64,000 nucleotides of DNA from Sutcliffiella horikoshii (GCF_002157855.1 NZ_CP020880.1:3348001-3412000); one strand, 5' to 3'; positions 27,111 through 36,140 are shown, numbered from the stretch's first letter. The notes: generated from the sequence alone by a model not told the origin. Numbers and translations: made by a program.

Positions 27111-28100
27111 TCAAGTTTTTGTAAGGAGTGGGGTGAGATTGTAGGTGCGGGATTTGGTTCCTCCTACAAATTCAATATTAAGGTTTTTCAGCAGACTGAT
27201 AATTGTCAATCTATTTTCTAATCCTAAATACCTCTTTAACTCTCTCATAGTGATGAACGGACTTATTAATAGGGCATAATCCACTAGTGCGGCTCTATGT
27301 GCGTCATCATATTTCCCTCCACAATAAAGGCACTCCCATGTACCGTAAATTCTTTTCATAACTTTATAGGGACTACAACAGGGACATAATACACCTTTTA
27401 TAATATCTGAAGGCAAGACCCCATACTGAAGAATGGGAGAAGAGTTATCTGGTGTATGATCTTTAAGTAATTGTTTTATTAGCTTTTTTATAAACTTTTT
27501 GTCTAGAGGCTGAGAGAAATGTCGTTTTAGTAGCATTCTTACTTTAGCAGAGAGGGCGGGGCTTTTCACTACATTTCTATCCACCTCGCTCGGAGAGGAA
27601 AGTACTTTCGTAATAACTTTAGGGTTAGTTAGTACTGCTAGCTTTTCACAGGGCACATCAGTTAATTGCCTCGTTCTTAGCCATGACTGTAATTTGGAGC
27701 ATTGATTAGAAGCTTGCAAGATAGGGTCTGGATATACTTTAAGTGGATTATCATCTACTTCTTGTAAAAGTTGATAGTTTTTCGGGTCAAAGTAGAGAGT
27801 TCCTTTAAAAAATTTCACTTCTAATACTAAAAAGAAATTTGAAAATAAGATGAGGGTATCCATTTGAAAGAAGGTATCCCTAAACGGTAGTCTTAGTCCG
27901 TGGAATATGTAAAAAGGGTGGTCAGTTTCTGGAATTAGTTTTAAGTAATAGTCTAAAGATTGTTCACCGTAAATTCCTGCTTCTTTTCTACCTAATTCGT
28001 TAAGAAAGTCTTGGGTTTTTTCATGATTAGGTCGAACTCGCCTTTTCATTGCTCTCAAAATATGCACTCTTAAGGGGATGCATCTTGCTTTTTTTATCAA
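27111..28100 (-). CDS. NERD domain protein with C-terminal Zn-ribbon
   Basis: About 330 residues. The nuclease-related domain (NERD) spans roughly residues 35-150: GEQSLDYYL, then FHGLRLPFRDTFFQMDTLILF (core Asp) and FLVLEVKFFKGTLYFDP (the ExK motif), the order expected for the restriction-endonuclease-like fold. Near residues 250-275 is a zinc-ribbon pattern (CPCC and CLYCGG). The last 60 residues look like a helical DNA-binding tail (ITMRELKRYLGLENRLTI). I chose the TTG at 28100 because AGAGGTGA lies 7 bases upstream. Role in DNA processing is inferred from domains. Confidence 0.82.
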   Translation of the reverse strand: MIKKARCIPLRVHILRAMKRRVRPNHEKTQDFLNELGRKEAGIYGEQSLDYYLKLIPETDHPFYIFHGLRLPFRDTFFQMDTLILFSNFFLVLEVKFFKGTLYFDPKNYQLLQEVDDNPLKVYPDPILQASNQCSKLQSWLRTRQLTDVPCEKLAVLTNPKVITKVLSSPSEVDRNVVKSPALSAKVRMLLKRHFSQPLDKKFIKKLIKQLLKDHTPDNSSPILQYGVLPSDIIKGVLCPCCSPYKVMKRIYGTWECLYCGGKYDDAHRAALVDYALLISPFITMRELKRYLGLENRLTIISLLKNLNIEFVGGTKSRTYNLTPLLTKT

Positions 28101-28239
28101 AAAATCACCTCTTTTATAGGATAAGAGTATCATTTGACATCTTTCTACATATCTCCTTCTTTTCTGCAAAAAATCTTTTAGGAAATTTCCTCTTTTTATT
28201 AAATAATATGGGGGACCCTCTTACACAATATGGATTCTT

Positions 28240-28344
28240 GATAATTTGAAGAGGTTTTTTGACTAATTGGAGGAATTTTTCGTATAATTGGAGGGTTTTT
28301 TTGACTAATTCAGCTTGTTTTTTGACTATTTCCTTATTTGAGCT
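28240..28344. repeat. T-rich tandem repeat, 21-bp period, 5 units
   Basis: Related units start at 28240, 28261, 28282, 28303 and 28324: GATAATTTGAAGAGG, GACTAATTGGAGGAA, GTATAATTGGAGGG, GACTAATTCAGC and GACTATTTCC, each ending in a T tract. A 21-bp period equals two helical turns, so the T tracts are in phase and the segment may be intrinsically bent. It lies upstream of the NERD gene. Confidence 0.75.
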
Positions 28345-28567
28345 TTAAATTTGTTTCGCCACGATTAGTAACTCACTCCTTAGGCAGCTATTAATAGCAG
28401 CACCCCTCAATTACCCACTTTTGGAAAAACCCCAACCCTTAACCCCAATTACCTATTTTCGAAAAGTGCCAAGATCCAAACCAAACCCCAGTTACCAACT
28501 TTCAAAAAAACAAAAACCACCAACCAGCGGCCCATTTCTCGCCCACTGGTCAGTGGTCACACTTATA
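28345..28567. other. Gene-free stretch with degenerate repeats
   Basis: No gene is recognisable. Three imperfect copies of an A/C-rich motif occur (CAATTACCCACTTTTGG at 28408, CAATTACCTATTTTCG at 28446, CAGTTACCAACTTTC at 28489), roughly 40 bases apart. They could be decayed repeats. The function, if any, is unknown. Confidence 0.5.
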
Positions 28568-28873
28568 TTATTCTGTTTCGCCTTCCCACTCTAGCATGCC
28601 GCCGACCATGTTGCGGACTTTGTAGCCTTGGTCTTGCAGGTAGTGGCAGACGTTTTCGCTACGGCGTCCGGAGCGGCAGATAACGATGTATTCTTTGTCT
28701 TTGTCTAGTTTGTCCAGGTTTTCTGGGATATCGCCCATGCGGATGTGTTCTGCTTGTTTGATTTTGCCCATTTCGATTTCTTCGTCTTCGCGAACGTCGA
28801 CTAGATAAAGTTCTTCGCCAGCGTCAAGTTTCTTTTTCAATTCATCAGTGGATATTGTTTGGATTTCAGACAT
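28568..28873 (-). CDS. ytwF: Rhodanese-like protein (YtwF)
   Basis: A 101-residue single-domain rhodanese. The active-site loop is CRSGRRSENVC near residue 72, with the cysteine that carries persulfide; DVREDEEIEMGKIKQAEHI is the usual second-strand motif. Small rhodaneses move sulfane sulfur in the cytoplasm. It lies downstream of leuS on the same strand but is separated from it by a terminator. It matches B. subtilis YtwF in size and type. Confidence 0.88.
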   Translation of the reverse strand: MSEIQTISTDELKKKLDAGEELYLVDVREDEEIEMGKIKQAEHIRMGDIPENLDKLDKDKEYIVICRSGRRSENVCHYLQDQGYKVRNMVGGMLEWEGETE

Positions 28874-28926
28874 GTGTGAAAACCTCGTTTCTATGTAGTG
28901 TAAAACTAATTACCTCTATTTTAACA

Positions 28927-28967
28927 AAAAGAAAACAAGACTGCCAATTAGGACGTCGGCAGTCTTG
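28927..28967 (-). terminator. Terminator of leuS
   Basis: Minus-strand CAAGACTGCC / GGCAGTCTTG with a 12-base loop, followed by TTTTCTTTTTG, 30 bases after the leuS stop codon. Confidence 0.9.
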
Positions 28968-28996
28968 CAATCAAATGCTAATTTTCCTTGCTACAC

Positions 28997-31414
28997 TTAG
29001 TTCGCTACAATGTTCACAAGTTTACCTGGTACAGCGATGACCTTGCGTACTGTCTTGCCTTCGATGCTTTCTTTTACAGCGTCATCAGCAAGGGCGATTT
29101 CTTCCATTTTTTCGCGGGTAGCGTCAGATGGGACGTAAAGTTTCGCTTTTAGTTTACCATTCACTTGGACAACGATTTCGACTTCATCTTCGACTAGTTT
29201 GGATTCATCGAATGTTGGCCAAGCAGCGTATGTGATGGTTCCTTCGTTGCCTAGTTTCTCCCAAAGCTCCTCAGCGATATGCGGGCAGACTGGGGAAAGC
29301 ATTTTAACGAAGCCTTCCACGTAGTCTTTTGCGATGGTGTCAGCTTTGTAAGCTTCGTTGATGAAGACCATCATTTGAGAGATAGCCGTGTTGAAACGTA
29401 GGCCTTCGTAGTCTTCTGTCACTTTTTTAACAGTAGCATGATATGTTTTCTCAAGTGTATCTTCCTCTGTTACTTCGGCCACTTTGGAGCTTAGTTTTCC
29501 GTTTTCTTCTACAAACAATCTCCAAACGCGATCCAAGAAGCGGCGGGATCCGTCTAGTCCGTTGGTGGACCAGGCGATGGACGCTTCAAGTGGTCCCATG
29601 AACATTTCGTATAGACGAAGGGTGTCGGCACCATGGGATTCCACGATGTGGTCAGGGTTTACGACATTTCCTTTGGATTTACTCATTTTTTCGTTGTTTT
29701 CCCCAAGGATCATTCCTTGGTTGAAAAGTTTTTGGAATGGCTCTTTCGTTGGTACCACACCGATATCGTATAAGAATTTGTGCCAGAAGCGTGCGTATAG
29801 TAAGTGAAGTACGGCGTGCTCTGCTCCACCGATGTAGATGTCAACCGGCAACCATTCTTTTAGTTTTTCAGGATCTGCAAGCTGTTCGCTGTTTTTCGGA
29901 TCGATATAGCGCAAGTAGTACCAGCAGCTTCCGCCCCATTGCGGCATCGTGTTTGTTTCACGGCGGCCTTTTTTACCTGTTTCAGGGTCTACGACATTTA
30001 CCCAGTCCTCAATGGCAGCAAGTGGGGATTCGCCTGTACCGGATGGACGAATTTCCGTTGTTTTTGGTAATACAAGTGGAAGCTGATCTTCCGGAACCGC
30101 TGTGGTCGTGCCATCTTCCCAATGGATGATTGGAATCGGCTCGCCCCAGTAGCGCTGGCGGCTGAACAACCAGTCACGAAGGCGGTAGGATACTTTCTTT
30201 TCGCCTTTTTCATTGGCAGCTAACCATTCAATCATGTTGGCGATTGCTTCTTCTTTTCCAAGACCGTTCAAGAAATCGGAGTTAACGTGCTCACCGTCAC
30301 CTGTGTAGGCTTCTTTAGACACATCGCCACCTGCAACCACTTCTACAATTGGAAGATCAAATTTTGTTGCAAATTCCCAGTCGCGCTCATCATGTGCAGG
30401 TACTGCCATGATGGCACCAGTTCCGTAGCTCATTAATACGTAGTCGGCAATCCAGATTGGCAATTTCTCGCCGTTTGCTGGGTTTACTGCAAATGCACCT
30501 GTAAACTCACCGGATTTCTCTTTGGAAAGTTCCGTACGCTCAAGGTCGCTTTTGCTTTGAACTTTTGTGATATATGCTTCAACTGCGTCACGTTGTTCAT
30601 CCGTTGTAATTTTTTTCACTAACGGATGCTCAGGAGCCAACACTGCATATGTTGCACCGAAAAGTGTGTCTGGACGAGTCGTGAAAACAGTGAAGTTCTC
30701 ATCTGTTCCGTCGATGCTGAAATGTACATTCGCACCTTCTGAACGACCGATCCAGTTGCGTTGCATATCCTTTAAGCTTTCCGGCCAATCCAATTCGTTC
30801 AGGTCTTCCAACAAGCGATCCGCGTATTCTGTGATTCTAAGGATCCATTGTCTCATCGGACGGCGTTCTACGGGATGACCCCCACGCTCGGATTTTCCGT
30901 CGATTACTTCTTCATTCGCTAAAACCGTCCCAAGAGCAGGACACCAGTTTACAGGAACTTCATCCACATATGCCAAGCCTTTTTCGTAAAGTTTTAAAAA
31001 GATCCATTGTGTCCACTTATAGTACTCAGGATCTGTTGTGTTTACTTCGCGATCCCAGTCATAGGAGAAGCCTAGAGACTTGATTTGTCTGCGGAATGTG
31101 TTGATGTTTTGTTCCGTGAATTCTGCCGGGTCGTTTCCTGTATCCAACGCATATTGCTCTGCTGGTAGACCGAATGCATCCCAACCCATTGGATGAAGGA
31201 CGTTTTGTCCTTGCATACGCTTCATGCGGGAAAGGATATCTGTTGCTGTGTAACCTTCCGGGTGACCTACGTGCAAGCCTGCGCCGGATGGGTAAGGGAA
31301 CATGTCTAGTGCGTAGAATTTTTCTTTCCCTTTTTCTTCATGTGTTTTGAATGTTTTGTTTTCTTCCCAATACTTTTGCCATTTTTGTTCAATGGACTGA
31401 TGTTGAAATGACAT
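28997..31414 (-). CDS. leuS: Leucyl-tRNA synthetase
   Basis: An 805-residue class I synthetase charging tRNA-Leu. The HIGH-type motif is HVGHPEG near residue 47 (after PYPSGAGL), and KMSKSKGN lies near residue 580. The CP1 editing domain occupies about 225-415, with [12 protein letters not shown] and [15 protein letters not shown], the latter for hydrolysis of misacylated products. The C-terminal domain has [11 protein letters not shown], which contacts the tRNA. AGGAGGAAGAAAA-type binding site before the ATG. Expression is governed by the T-box leader immediately upstream. Confidence 0.98.
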   Translation of the reverse strand: MSFQHQSIEQKWQKYWEENKTFKTHEEKGKEKFYALDMFPYPSGAGLHVGHPEGYTATDILSRMKRMQGQNVLHPMGWDAFGLPAEQYALDTGNDPAEFTEQNINTFRRQIKSLGFSYDWDREVNTTDPEYYKWTQWIFLKLYEKGLAYVDEVPVNWCPALGTVLANEEVIDGKSERGGHPVERRPMRQWILRITEYADRLLEDLNELDWPESLKDMQRNWIGRSEGANVHFSIDGTDENFTVFTTRPDTLFGATYAVLAPEHPLVKKITTDEQRDAVEAYITKVQSKSDLERTELSKEKSGEFTGAFAVNPANGEKLPIWIADYVLMSYGTGAIMAVPAHDERDWEFATKFDLPIVEVVAGGDVSKEAYTGDGEHVNSDFLNGLGKEEAIANMIEWLAANEKGEKKVSYRLRDWLFSRQRYWGEPIPIIHWEDGTTTAVPEDQLPLVLPKTTEIRPSGTGESPLAAIEDWVNVVDPETGKKGRRETNTMPQWGGSCWYYLRYIDPKNSEQLADPEKLKEWLPVDIYIGGAEHAVLHLLYARFWHKFLYDIGVVPTKEPFQKLFNQGMILGENNEKMSKSKGNVVNPDHIVESHGADTLRLYEMFMGPLEASIAWSTNGLDGSRRFLDRVWRLFVEENGKLSSKVAEVTEEDTLEKTYHATVKKVTEDYEGLRFNTAISQMMVFINEAYKADTIAKDYVEGFVKMLSPVCPHIAEELWEKLGNEGTITYAAWPTFDESKLVEDEVEIVVQVNGKLKAKLYVPSDATREKMEEIALADDAVKESIEGKTVRKVIAVPGKLVNIVAN

Positions 31415-31446
31415 TTTTTCTTCCTCCTGTTAACTCAAATAAATAC

Positions 31447-31706
31447 AAAAAACCCCTCATCCCAATAAAGGGACGAGAGGTTTGAATATACTTAACCTAC
31501 CGCGGTACCACCCAGATTATTATCACAGTATAATTGTGATAATCACTCGAATCCTTAACGCGGATGATACGGCGAAATATTACTGCCTTCTAAAATGAAG
31601 GGTTCACACTTGCTACTCCAAGGCGAGTTCATGTCCGATCGTTTGTTGACTTCCACCACCCGTCAACTCTCTATGCTCGTTTCGTCCACTACTGATCCTT
31701 TTCAAC
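31447..31706 (-). promoter_or_regulatory. T-box leader of leuS
   Basis: Read on the minus strand from 31706 there is a Stem I region containing the specifier context GAACTCGCC (CTC, leucine, at 31625-31627). The conserved T-box sequence GGGTGGTACCGCGG follows at 31500-31513, then a terminator hairpin (CTCGTCCCTTTATTGGGATGAGGGG plus T run at 31449-31483). Uncharged tRNA-Leu should pair its anticodon with the specifier and its acceptor end with TGGT in the T-box bulge, favouring the antiterminator. The leucine specifier agrees with the downstream gene. Confidence 0.95.
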
Positions 31707-31821
31707 GTATAAGTTTTAGTTGTTAGTTTGTATTGTAATGAATTTGCTTAAAAACTGCAAGGGGTATTTTCACTAATCATTATGAACGTTTTCCGGAAAA
31801 GTATTCAATTGTACAGTTGCT

Positions 31822-31965
31822 TTAGCAGCAAGATTGCTTTTCGTTCTGTCTTTCAATGCAGCAATCCTCTGTTTCAACTTCATCACAACATGCCTGATTT
31901 TCCTTTACCTCTATGATTTCTATTCCACAACAGCCCGCTTCTTTCTTCTTTAAAAATGAAAACAT
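31822..31965 (-). CDS. Cysteine-rich 47-residue peptide, putative metal-binding
   Basis: Too short for usual ORF cut-offs but with a near-perfect binding site AAAGGAGG 7 bases before the ATG. The peptide begins MFSFLKKKEAGCCGIEIIEV and has four adjacent-cysteine pairs: GCCG, ACCD, DCCI and a C-terminal SCC, eight cysteines in 47 residues. Acidic residues between the pairs and a basic N-terminus suggest a small soluble metal-binding or thiol peptide; this is inference. The 144-base frame ends in TAA directly after the last CC. It follows a 60-residue gene by 51 bases and is probably cotranscribed with it. Confidence 0.72.
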   Translation of the reverse strand: MFSFLKKKEAGCCGIEIIEVKENQACCDEVETEDCCIERQNEKQSCC

Positions 31966-32016
31966 AACTTTTCCTCCTTTTTCAAAATCAATTTTTTTTG
32001 ATTAATAGTCCAAAAA

Positions 32017-32199
32017 CTAGTTTTGTGTACAGCATTGTTGACTCTGATTTTGTCTAGCAACTTGGTTATACAAGTTTTGCAGATAGTTGATGATGTTTAT
32101 TCTTCTGCCTTTTGAAGCCAATCCCAATCGACTGTCATATTGTAAGCTCTCTAATCTTTGTTCGTTTAATTTTGTAAGGGTATAAGGATGTGTATTCAT
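32017..32199 (-). CDS. Small uncharacterised protein
   Basis: A 60-residue basic, helical protein (LTKLNEQRLESLQYDSRLG, then INIINYLQNLYNQVARQNQ) ending in CCTQN. GAGGAGGAGAAAAC precedes the ATG. It lies upstream of the cysteine-rich peptide gene on the same strand and shares a terminal cysteine pair with it, so a common role in metal or redox handling is possible. I do not recognise it. Confidence 0.65.
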   Translation of the reverse strand: MNTHPYTLTKLNEQRLESLQYDSRLGLASKGRRINIINYLQNLYNQVARQNQSQQCCTQN

Positions 32200-32331
32200 G
32201 TTTTCTCCTCCTCTCTTGCATCAAATTTTATTGATTAATTAATTTCATTATATGTCCAGAGGAAAAAATATGCAACACATTAAATCAAAAATAATTGATT
32301 TAACTTTCGACATTTAATTTAAATATGGAAC

Positions 32332-32376
32332 AAAAAAGCCCAGGTCCACTCTTCCTTAAAAGAGCGATAACCTGAG
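32332..32376 (-). terminator. Terminator of the dehydrogenase operon
   Basis: Minus-strand CTCAGGT / ACCTGGG plus inner CGCTCTTTT / AAGGAAGAGTG, followed by a T run, 19 bases after the dehydrogenase stop codon. Confidence 0.82.
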
Positions 32377-32394
32377 ACTCCACTTTTCCACACA

Positions 32395-33171
32395 TTATTG
32401 CACCGTATATCCACCATCAATAACTACTGCCTGACCTGTCACGCCCCTAGCTGCATCGCTGCTTAAAAACATCGCATAGTCGGCAATTTCTGTTACTTGC
32501 AATAGTCTACGTTGCGGAACCAATGGATAGATGACTTCTTCCAACACCTTTTCCAAAGGAACCTTCCTGGTTTCTGCCAGATCTTTCAGCTGTCCGCGGA
32601 CAAGCGGGGTATCCACGTAGCCAGGACAAAGTGCATTGACGGTGATTCCATCTGCAGCTCCCTCTAAGGCTGAGACCTTCGTCAACCCGATCACTCCGTG
32701 TTTCGCACTGTTATATGCCGCTTTGCCGGCAAATCCCACCAAGCCATTGATGGAAGCCATATTCAAAATCCTTCCGAAACCTTGGGCTTTCATTACTGGA
32801 AAGGCATGCTTTGTCGCGACAAAAGGAGCTACGAGCATCACCCGGGTAAGAAGCTCAAATTTTTCAGTCGGGAAGTCCTCCAACATGGAGACATACTGCA
32901 GACCTGCATTATTAATTAAGACATCCAATCTACCGAATTCAGAAACCGTGGCATCAATCGCAGATTTCAATTCCTCCTCTGACGTTACATCACACTTTAG
33001 CCCCCTGGCAGTCAATCCAAGGCGATTCAATCCTTCTCCCGCCTCGACAACATTCTCTTCGTGCAAATCCGTTAGCACGACTTTTGCACCTGCTTCGGCA
33101 AATTGTTTTCCTATTTCGTATCCTATTCCTTGGGCTGCTCCCGTGATGAGTACAACTTTATCTTTAACCAC
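32395..33171 (-). CDS. 3-hydroxybutyrate dehydrogenase-like SDR
   Basis: A 258-residue short-chain dehydrogenase. The Rossmann motif TGAAQGIG is near residue 10, NNAG near 89, the active-site serine in NMASINGL near 140 and the YNSAK dyad near 154. The overall pattern (ALCPGYVDTPLVRGQ, VTGQAVVIDGGYTVQ) matches D-3-hydroxybutyrate dehydrogenases, which oxidise 3-hydroxybutyrate to acetoacetate with NAD. GTG start with AAAGGAGTTTAAAGCA upstream. It is 29 bases downstream of a GntP permease, giving an uptake-plus-oxidation module. The substrate is inferred. Confidence 0.88.
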   Translation of the reverse strand: MVKDKVVLITGAAQGIGYEIGKQFAEAGAKVVLTDLHEENVVEAGEGLNRLGLTARGLKCDVTSEEELKSAIDATVSEFGRLDVLINNAGLQYVSMLEDFPTEKFELLTRVMLVAPFVATKHAFPVMKAQGFGRILNMASINGLVGFAGKAAYNSAKHGVIGLTKVSALEGAADGITVNALCPGYVDTPLVRGQLKDLAETRKVPLEKVLEEVIYPLVPQRRLLQVTEIADYAMFLSSDAARGVTGQAVVIDGGYTVQ

Positions 33172-33200
33172 TGCTTTAAACTCCTTTCAGGAAAAAAATA

Positions 33201-34523
33201 TTAGATTCCTAGTCCCATAGAGAACAATGCGATAGCAATTGCCAACCCAATCAGTGGAACGATGACCGTCACTGCTGCAACCGGCCCATATGCCGCCTGA
33301 TGCGTTTCTCCACAGATTGCCCGGACGGTTGTTACAACATATCCGTTATGTGGCAAGGAATCGAGCGCACCGGAAGAAATGGCAACGGTACGATGAAGCG
33401 CTTCAGGATTGACGCCCATGTCCATGTAATGTGGGGCAATCAATGGCAAGGCGATAACCTGGCCGCCAGAAGCAGATCCCGTCATACCTGCGATGACGCT
33501 GACTGCAATTGCCGCTCCGATAAGCGGGCTGCCCGGAATGTTGGTCATAGCCTCAACAACCGTGCCGAATGCAGGTACCGCCTTGGCAACTCCGCCGAAT
33601 CCAACAACCGCCGCTGTGTTACCGATAGCAATCAAAGCACCCATTGTCCCTTCTGAAATAGCATTCCAGAAGTTCTTGAAGTATTTTCTTCCGAGTACAT
33701 AAGTTGTGATGATACCTCCCAATAATGCGATAATTAGCGCAGATTGCTTCAAATCATCATGGAAAATATACGAGATTACTAGTACCACTACTAGTGGAAT
33801 AAAACTCAAAAATGGGTTTGGCAATGGTCTTTCGCCATCGATCGTAGGATCGCTATCTCTAGAAACGAACGTCTCTCCGCGTCCCACTGCCTTTGAAATC
33901 ATACGCTTCAACCACCAGTAACCGAAAATCATCATAAACACGGCAACTAGTGCACTTACTTCCGCTCCTGCATATGGACTTGTGCCCAGATATTCAATAG
34001 GAATCCAGTTCTGAATCTCCGGAGATCCTGCAGAAGTCATCGTAAAGGTTACAGAACCAAATGCCAGTGCTGCCGGAATGAAGCGGCGTGGCAGGTTAGC
34101 CTGTTTGAACAAGCTGATTGCCATCGGATAAACGGAGAATGCAACAACGAACAAGCTTACTCCCCCGTAAGTTAAAATGGCACAAGCTGCTACAATAGCC
34201 AGAACAGCGAATTTCATACCCAGTTTATTCACAACCAATCTGGAAACGGAATCTGCCGCACCGCTATCCTCCATTACTTTTCCAAAAATGGCACCAAGTA
34301 AGAACATTAGGTACCAGGAAGTTACAAAGGACGAAAAGCCGCCCATATAACTGCTGACAAAGTTTACTTCCCCTTCAGCGACCAGTTGTGGAAATAGCGG
34401 CATTCCACTGAAAAGAGCTACAAATAGTGCGGATAATGGACCAACTACTAGCAGGTTCATTCCCCTCATCGTTAAAAAAATTAATAATGCCAAACCACCG
34501 ATAAGACCAATCATGCTCAACAT
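33201..34523 (-). CDS. GntP family hydroxyacid permease
   Basis: About 440 residues with 12 or more transmembrane segments of the GntP/CitMHS fold. Landmarks are GMNLLVVGPLSALFVALFSG near the N-terminus, LTYGGVSLFVVAFSVYP in the middle and GSASGGQVIALPLIAPHYMDMG plus LPHNGYVVTTVRAICGETHQ near the end. GntP members carry gluconate, and a branch next to 3-hydroxybutyrate dehydrogenases carries hydroxybutyrate. The ATG at 34523 follows AAGGGGGAAAG; the frame is open upstream but crosses the leader. It is transcribed from a sigma-54 promoter about 90 bases upstream. Confidence 0.88.
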   Translation of the reverse strand: MLSMIGLIGGLALLIFLTMRGMNLLVVGPLSALFVALFSGMPLFPQLVAEGEVNFVSSYMGGFSSFVTSWYLMFLLGAIFGKVMEDSGAADSVSRLVVNKLGMKFAVLAIVAACAILTYGGVSLFVVAFSVYPMAISLFKQANLPRRFIPAALAFGSVTFTMTSAGSPEIQNWIPIEYLGTSPYAGAEVSALVAVFMMIFGYWWLKRMISKAVGRGETFVSRDSDPTIDGERPLPNPFLSFIPLVVVLVISYIFHDDLKQSALIIALLGGIITTYVLGRKYFKNFWNAISEGTMGALIAIGNTAAVVGFGGVAKAVPAFGTVVEAMTNIPGSPLIGAAIAVSVIAGMTGSASGGQVIALPLIAPHYMDMGVNPEALHRTVAISSGALDSLPHNGYVVTTVRAICGETHQAAYGPVAAVTVIVPLIGLAIAIALFSMGLGI

Positions 34524-34549
34524 TTTTCTTTCCCCCTTTTTCTTCCTTT

Positions 34550-34563
34550 GGTAAACGCTTACA
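34550..34563 (-). promoter_or_regulatory. Candidate cre (CcpA) site in the gntP leader
   Basis: On the minus strand TGTAAGCGTTTACC matches the cre pattern TGWAANCGNTNWCA except for the last base. It lies between the sigma-54 promoter and the start codon, where CcpA would block elongation when preferred sugars are present. Confidence 0.6.
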
Positions 34564-34612
34564 AAACACCTTAAGCTTTTTACCAATAATTTTTACGTTC
34601 CGCATTTATTAA

Positions 34613-34629
34613 TGCAAGAAGCGTGCCAA
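34613..34629 (-). promoter_or_regulatory. Sigma-54 (SigL) -24/-12 promoter of the gntP operon
   Basis: Minus-strand TTGGCACGCTTCTTGCA has the invariant GG and GC elements with the exact spacing of the sigma-54 consensus (TGGCAC-N5-TTGCA). Transcription would start about 12 bases downstream of the GC, roughly 80 bases before the gntP ATG. The neighbouring gene encodes a sigma-54 activator. Confidence 0.92.
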
Positions 34630-34715
34630 CTTGCAAGTTTAATTGTTTCAATATTTTGAACAAAAGGGTTTTCCGCGAATCTGGACAAAAACAGAAGAAC
34701 TGCCTTAAAACAAAG

Positions 34716-34755
34716 GAGTCCAGATATCTGGAACATTTTCCGGATATCTGGACTC
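34716..34755. promoter_or_regulatory. Paired palindromes, candidate activator-binding site or terminator
   Basis: Two 18-base arms, starting GAGTCCAGATATCTGG, form an inverted repeat with a 4-base loop and one G.T pair. Each arm contains its own palindrome (TCCAGATATCTGGA at 34719; TCCGGATATCTGGA at 34739). A third related half-site (GTCCAGATTCGCGG) reads on the minus strand around 34668-34684. The set lies about 90-125 bases upstream of the sigma-54 promoter, where activators of this class bind. It also follows the regulator gene, so a terminator role is possible, though the T tract (CCTTTGTTTT) is weak. Confidence 0.6.
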
Positions 34756-34769
34756 TGTAGCTTGTTTAG

Positions 34770-36140
34770 CTATTGTATTTTGTGCTTTTTTAACTTTTCA
34801 TAAAGACTTGATTTACTGATGCCTAGTTGTTTTGCTGTCACTAATTTATCATTTTGGTACTTTTCCAATGTTTGAATAATGGCCTGTTTTTCTGCATCCT
34901 CTAACGTTTCCTTCAATGATTTGGAGCCAATTGGAATCGAATAGGAATCCCTCATGTAGTCAGGAAGCACTTCCACTGTCAGCTTTTCACCTGTGGATAA
35001 ATGAACGGCGGCTTGGATGACATTCTCGAGTTCCCTTATATTCCCTGGCCAACGGTAGCGCGACAATACATCAAGGGCATCCTCTGTTACAGATGTAATC
35101 CTCCTGCCTGTCCGCTTACAGATCTTCTGAATAAAATGTTCGACAAGTAGCGAAATATCTTCTGTCCTCTCTCTTAGCGAGGGAATCTGAAAAGGAATAA
35201 CATGAATGCGATAATAGAGATCATCCCTGAATCGCTTTTCTTCCATCATTTTCTCTAGCGGTCGGTTGGTCGCCGCAATGACACGAACGTTCACCTGTAT
35301 CGGCTTTATCGCACCGACCGGTTCCACTTCCCCTTCCTGCAAAGCACGCAACAGCTTAATTTGCATCGGCAAAGACATGTCTCCAATTTCATCCAGAAAT
35401 AATGTCCCTCCATCGGCAAGCATGAATTTTCCTTTTTTCCCGCCTTTTTTTGCCCCTGTAAATGCCCCTTCTTCGTACCCAAACAATTCGGATTCAAGGA
35501 GATGTTCAGGTATAGCCGCACAATTCAACTTGATAAAAGGCATCTGACTGCGGTTGCTTAATTGGTGAATGCTGTGTGCAAATAATTCCTTCCCTGTTCC
35601 ACTCTCCCCCCTGATCAGGATGGAAACATCACTGGCAGCAATCTGTTTTACCTTGTCTTTCAATAATTTGATGAGCTTAGAGTTTCCAATAATGTCTTCA
35701 AGCGTGTATTTCACTCCGGTCTGTTGCTCATACTCCTGCAGATAGTTTCTGATCCGTCCAAGCATGCTTTTGACATGACTGTTCATCTTGTCCCATTCAC
35801 TCGTATCCCGGAAAATGACCGTTCCGTAAGCACCTATCACTTCCCCGTTTTTATTAAAGATCGGCACACGGTTAGCAATCATATAATTCCCTTTGATATA
35901 TTGGAGATCGGCCAACTCTTCCTTCCCCGCCTTCACCACTTCATGCATACGAGTATTCTCTATCACTTCCGTCACATGCTTGCCGATCACCTCTTTATTA
36001 TCCACCCCAATAAACTCGCAATAACTATCATTCATATAGATTATATTTCCCTCATGATTGACTACCACTATCCACTCAAACGCATTTGCAATGATAGTAT
36101 CCATCATTTCTTCTGTTAGTAAGCTATCCTTTACTCCCAT
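34770..36140 (-). CDS. PAS-domain sigma-54-dependent transcriptional activator
   Basis: About 456 residues. An N-terminal PAS sensor (FEWIVVVNHEGNIIYMNDSYCEF, about 20-120) is followed by the AAA+ domain with Walker A GESGTGKE near 178, the sigma-54-contact loop GAFTGAKK near 226, Walker B GGTLFLDEIGD near 245 and the sensor region GNIRELENVIQ. The C-terminal Fis-type HTH is KLVTAKQLGISKSSLYEKLKKH. ATG at 36140 with AGGAGGGG upstream. It almost certainly activates the adjacent gntP-dehydrogenase operon. The PAS ligand is unknown. Confidence 0.95.
   Translation of the reverse strand: MGVKDSLLTEEMMDTIIANAFEWIVVVNHEGNIIYMNDSYCEFIGVDNKEVIGKHVTEVIENTRMHEVVKAGKEELADLQYIKGNYMIANRVPIFNKNGEVIGAYGTVIFRDTSEWDKMNSHVKSMLGRIRNYLQEYEQQTGVKYTLEDIIGNSKLIKLLKDKVKQIAASDVSILIRGESGTGKELFAHSIHQLSNRSQMPFIKLNCAAIPEHLLESELFGYEEGAFTGAKKGGKKGKFMLADGGTLFLDEIGDMSLPMQIKLLRALQEGEVEPVGAIKPIQVNVRVIAATNRPLEKMMEEKRFRDDLYYRIHVIPFQIPSLRERTEDISLLVEHFIQKICKRTGRRITSVTEDALDVLSRYRWPGNIRELENVIQAAVHLSTGEKLTVEVLPDYMRDSYSIPIGSKSLKETLEDAEKQAIIQTLEKYQNDKLVTAKQLGISKSSLYEKLKKHKIQ

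Noticed and set aside
30567-30878. 103-codon plus-strand reading inside leuS
   Set aside because: Antisense shadow of the editing domain of leuS.
33300-33656. 118-codon plus-strand reading
   Set aside because: Antisense to the GntP permease, with no start signal or domain.
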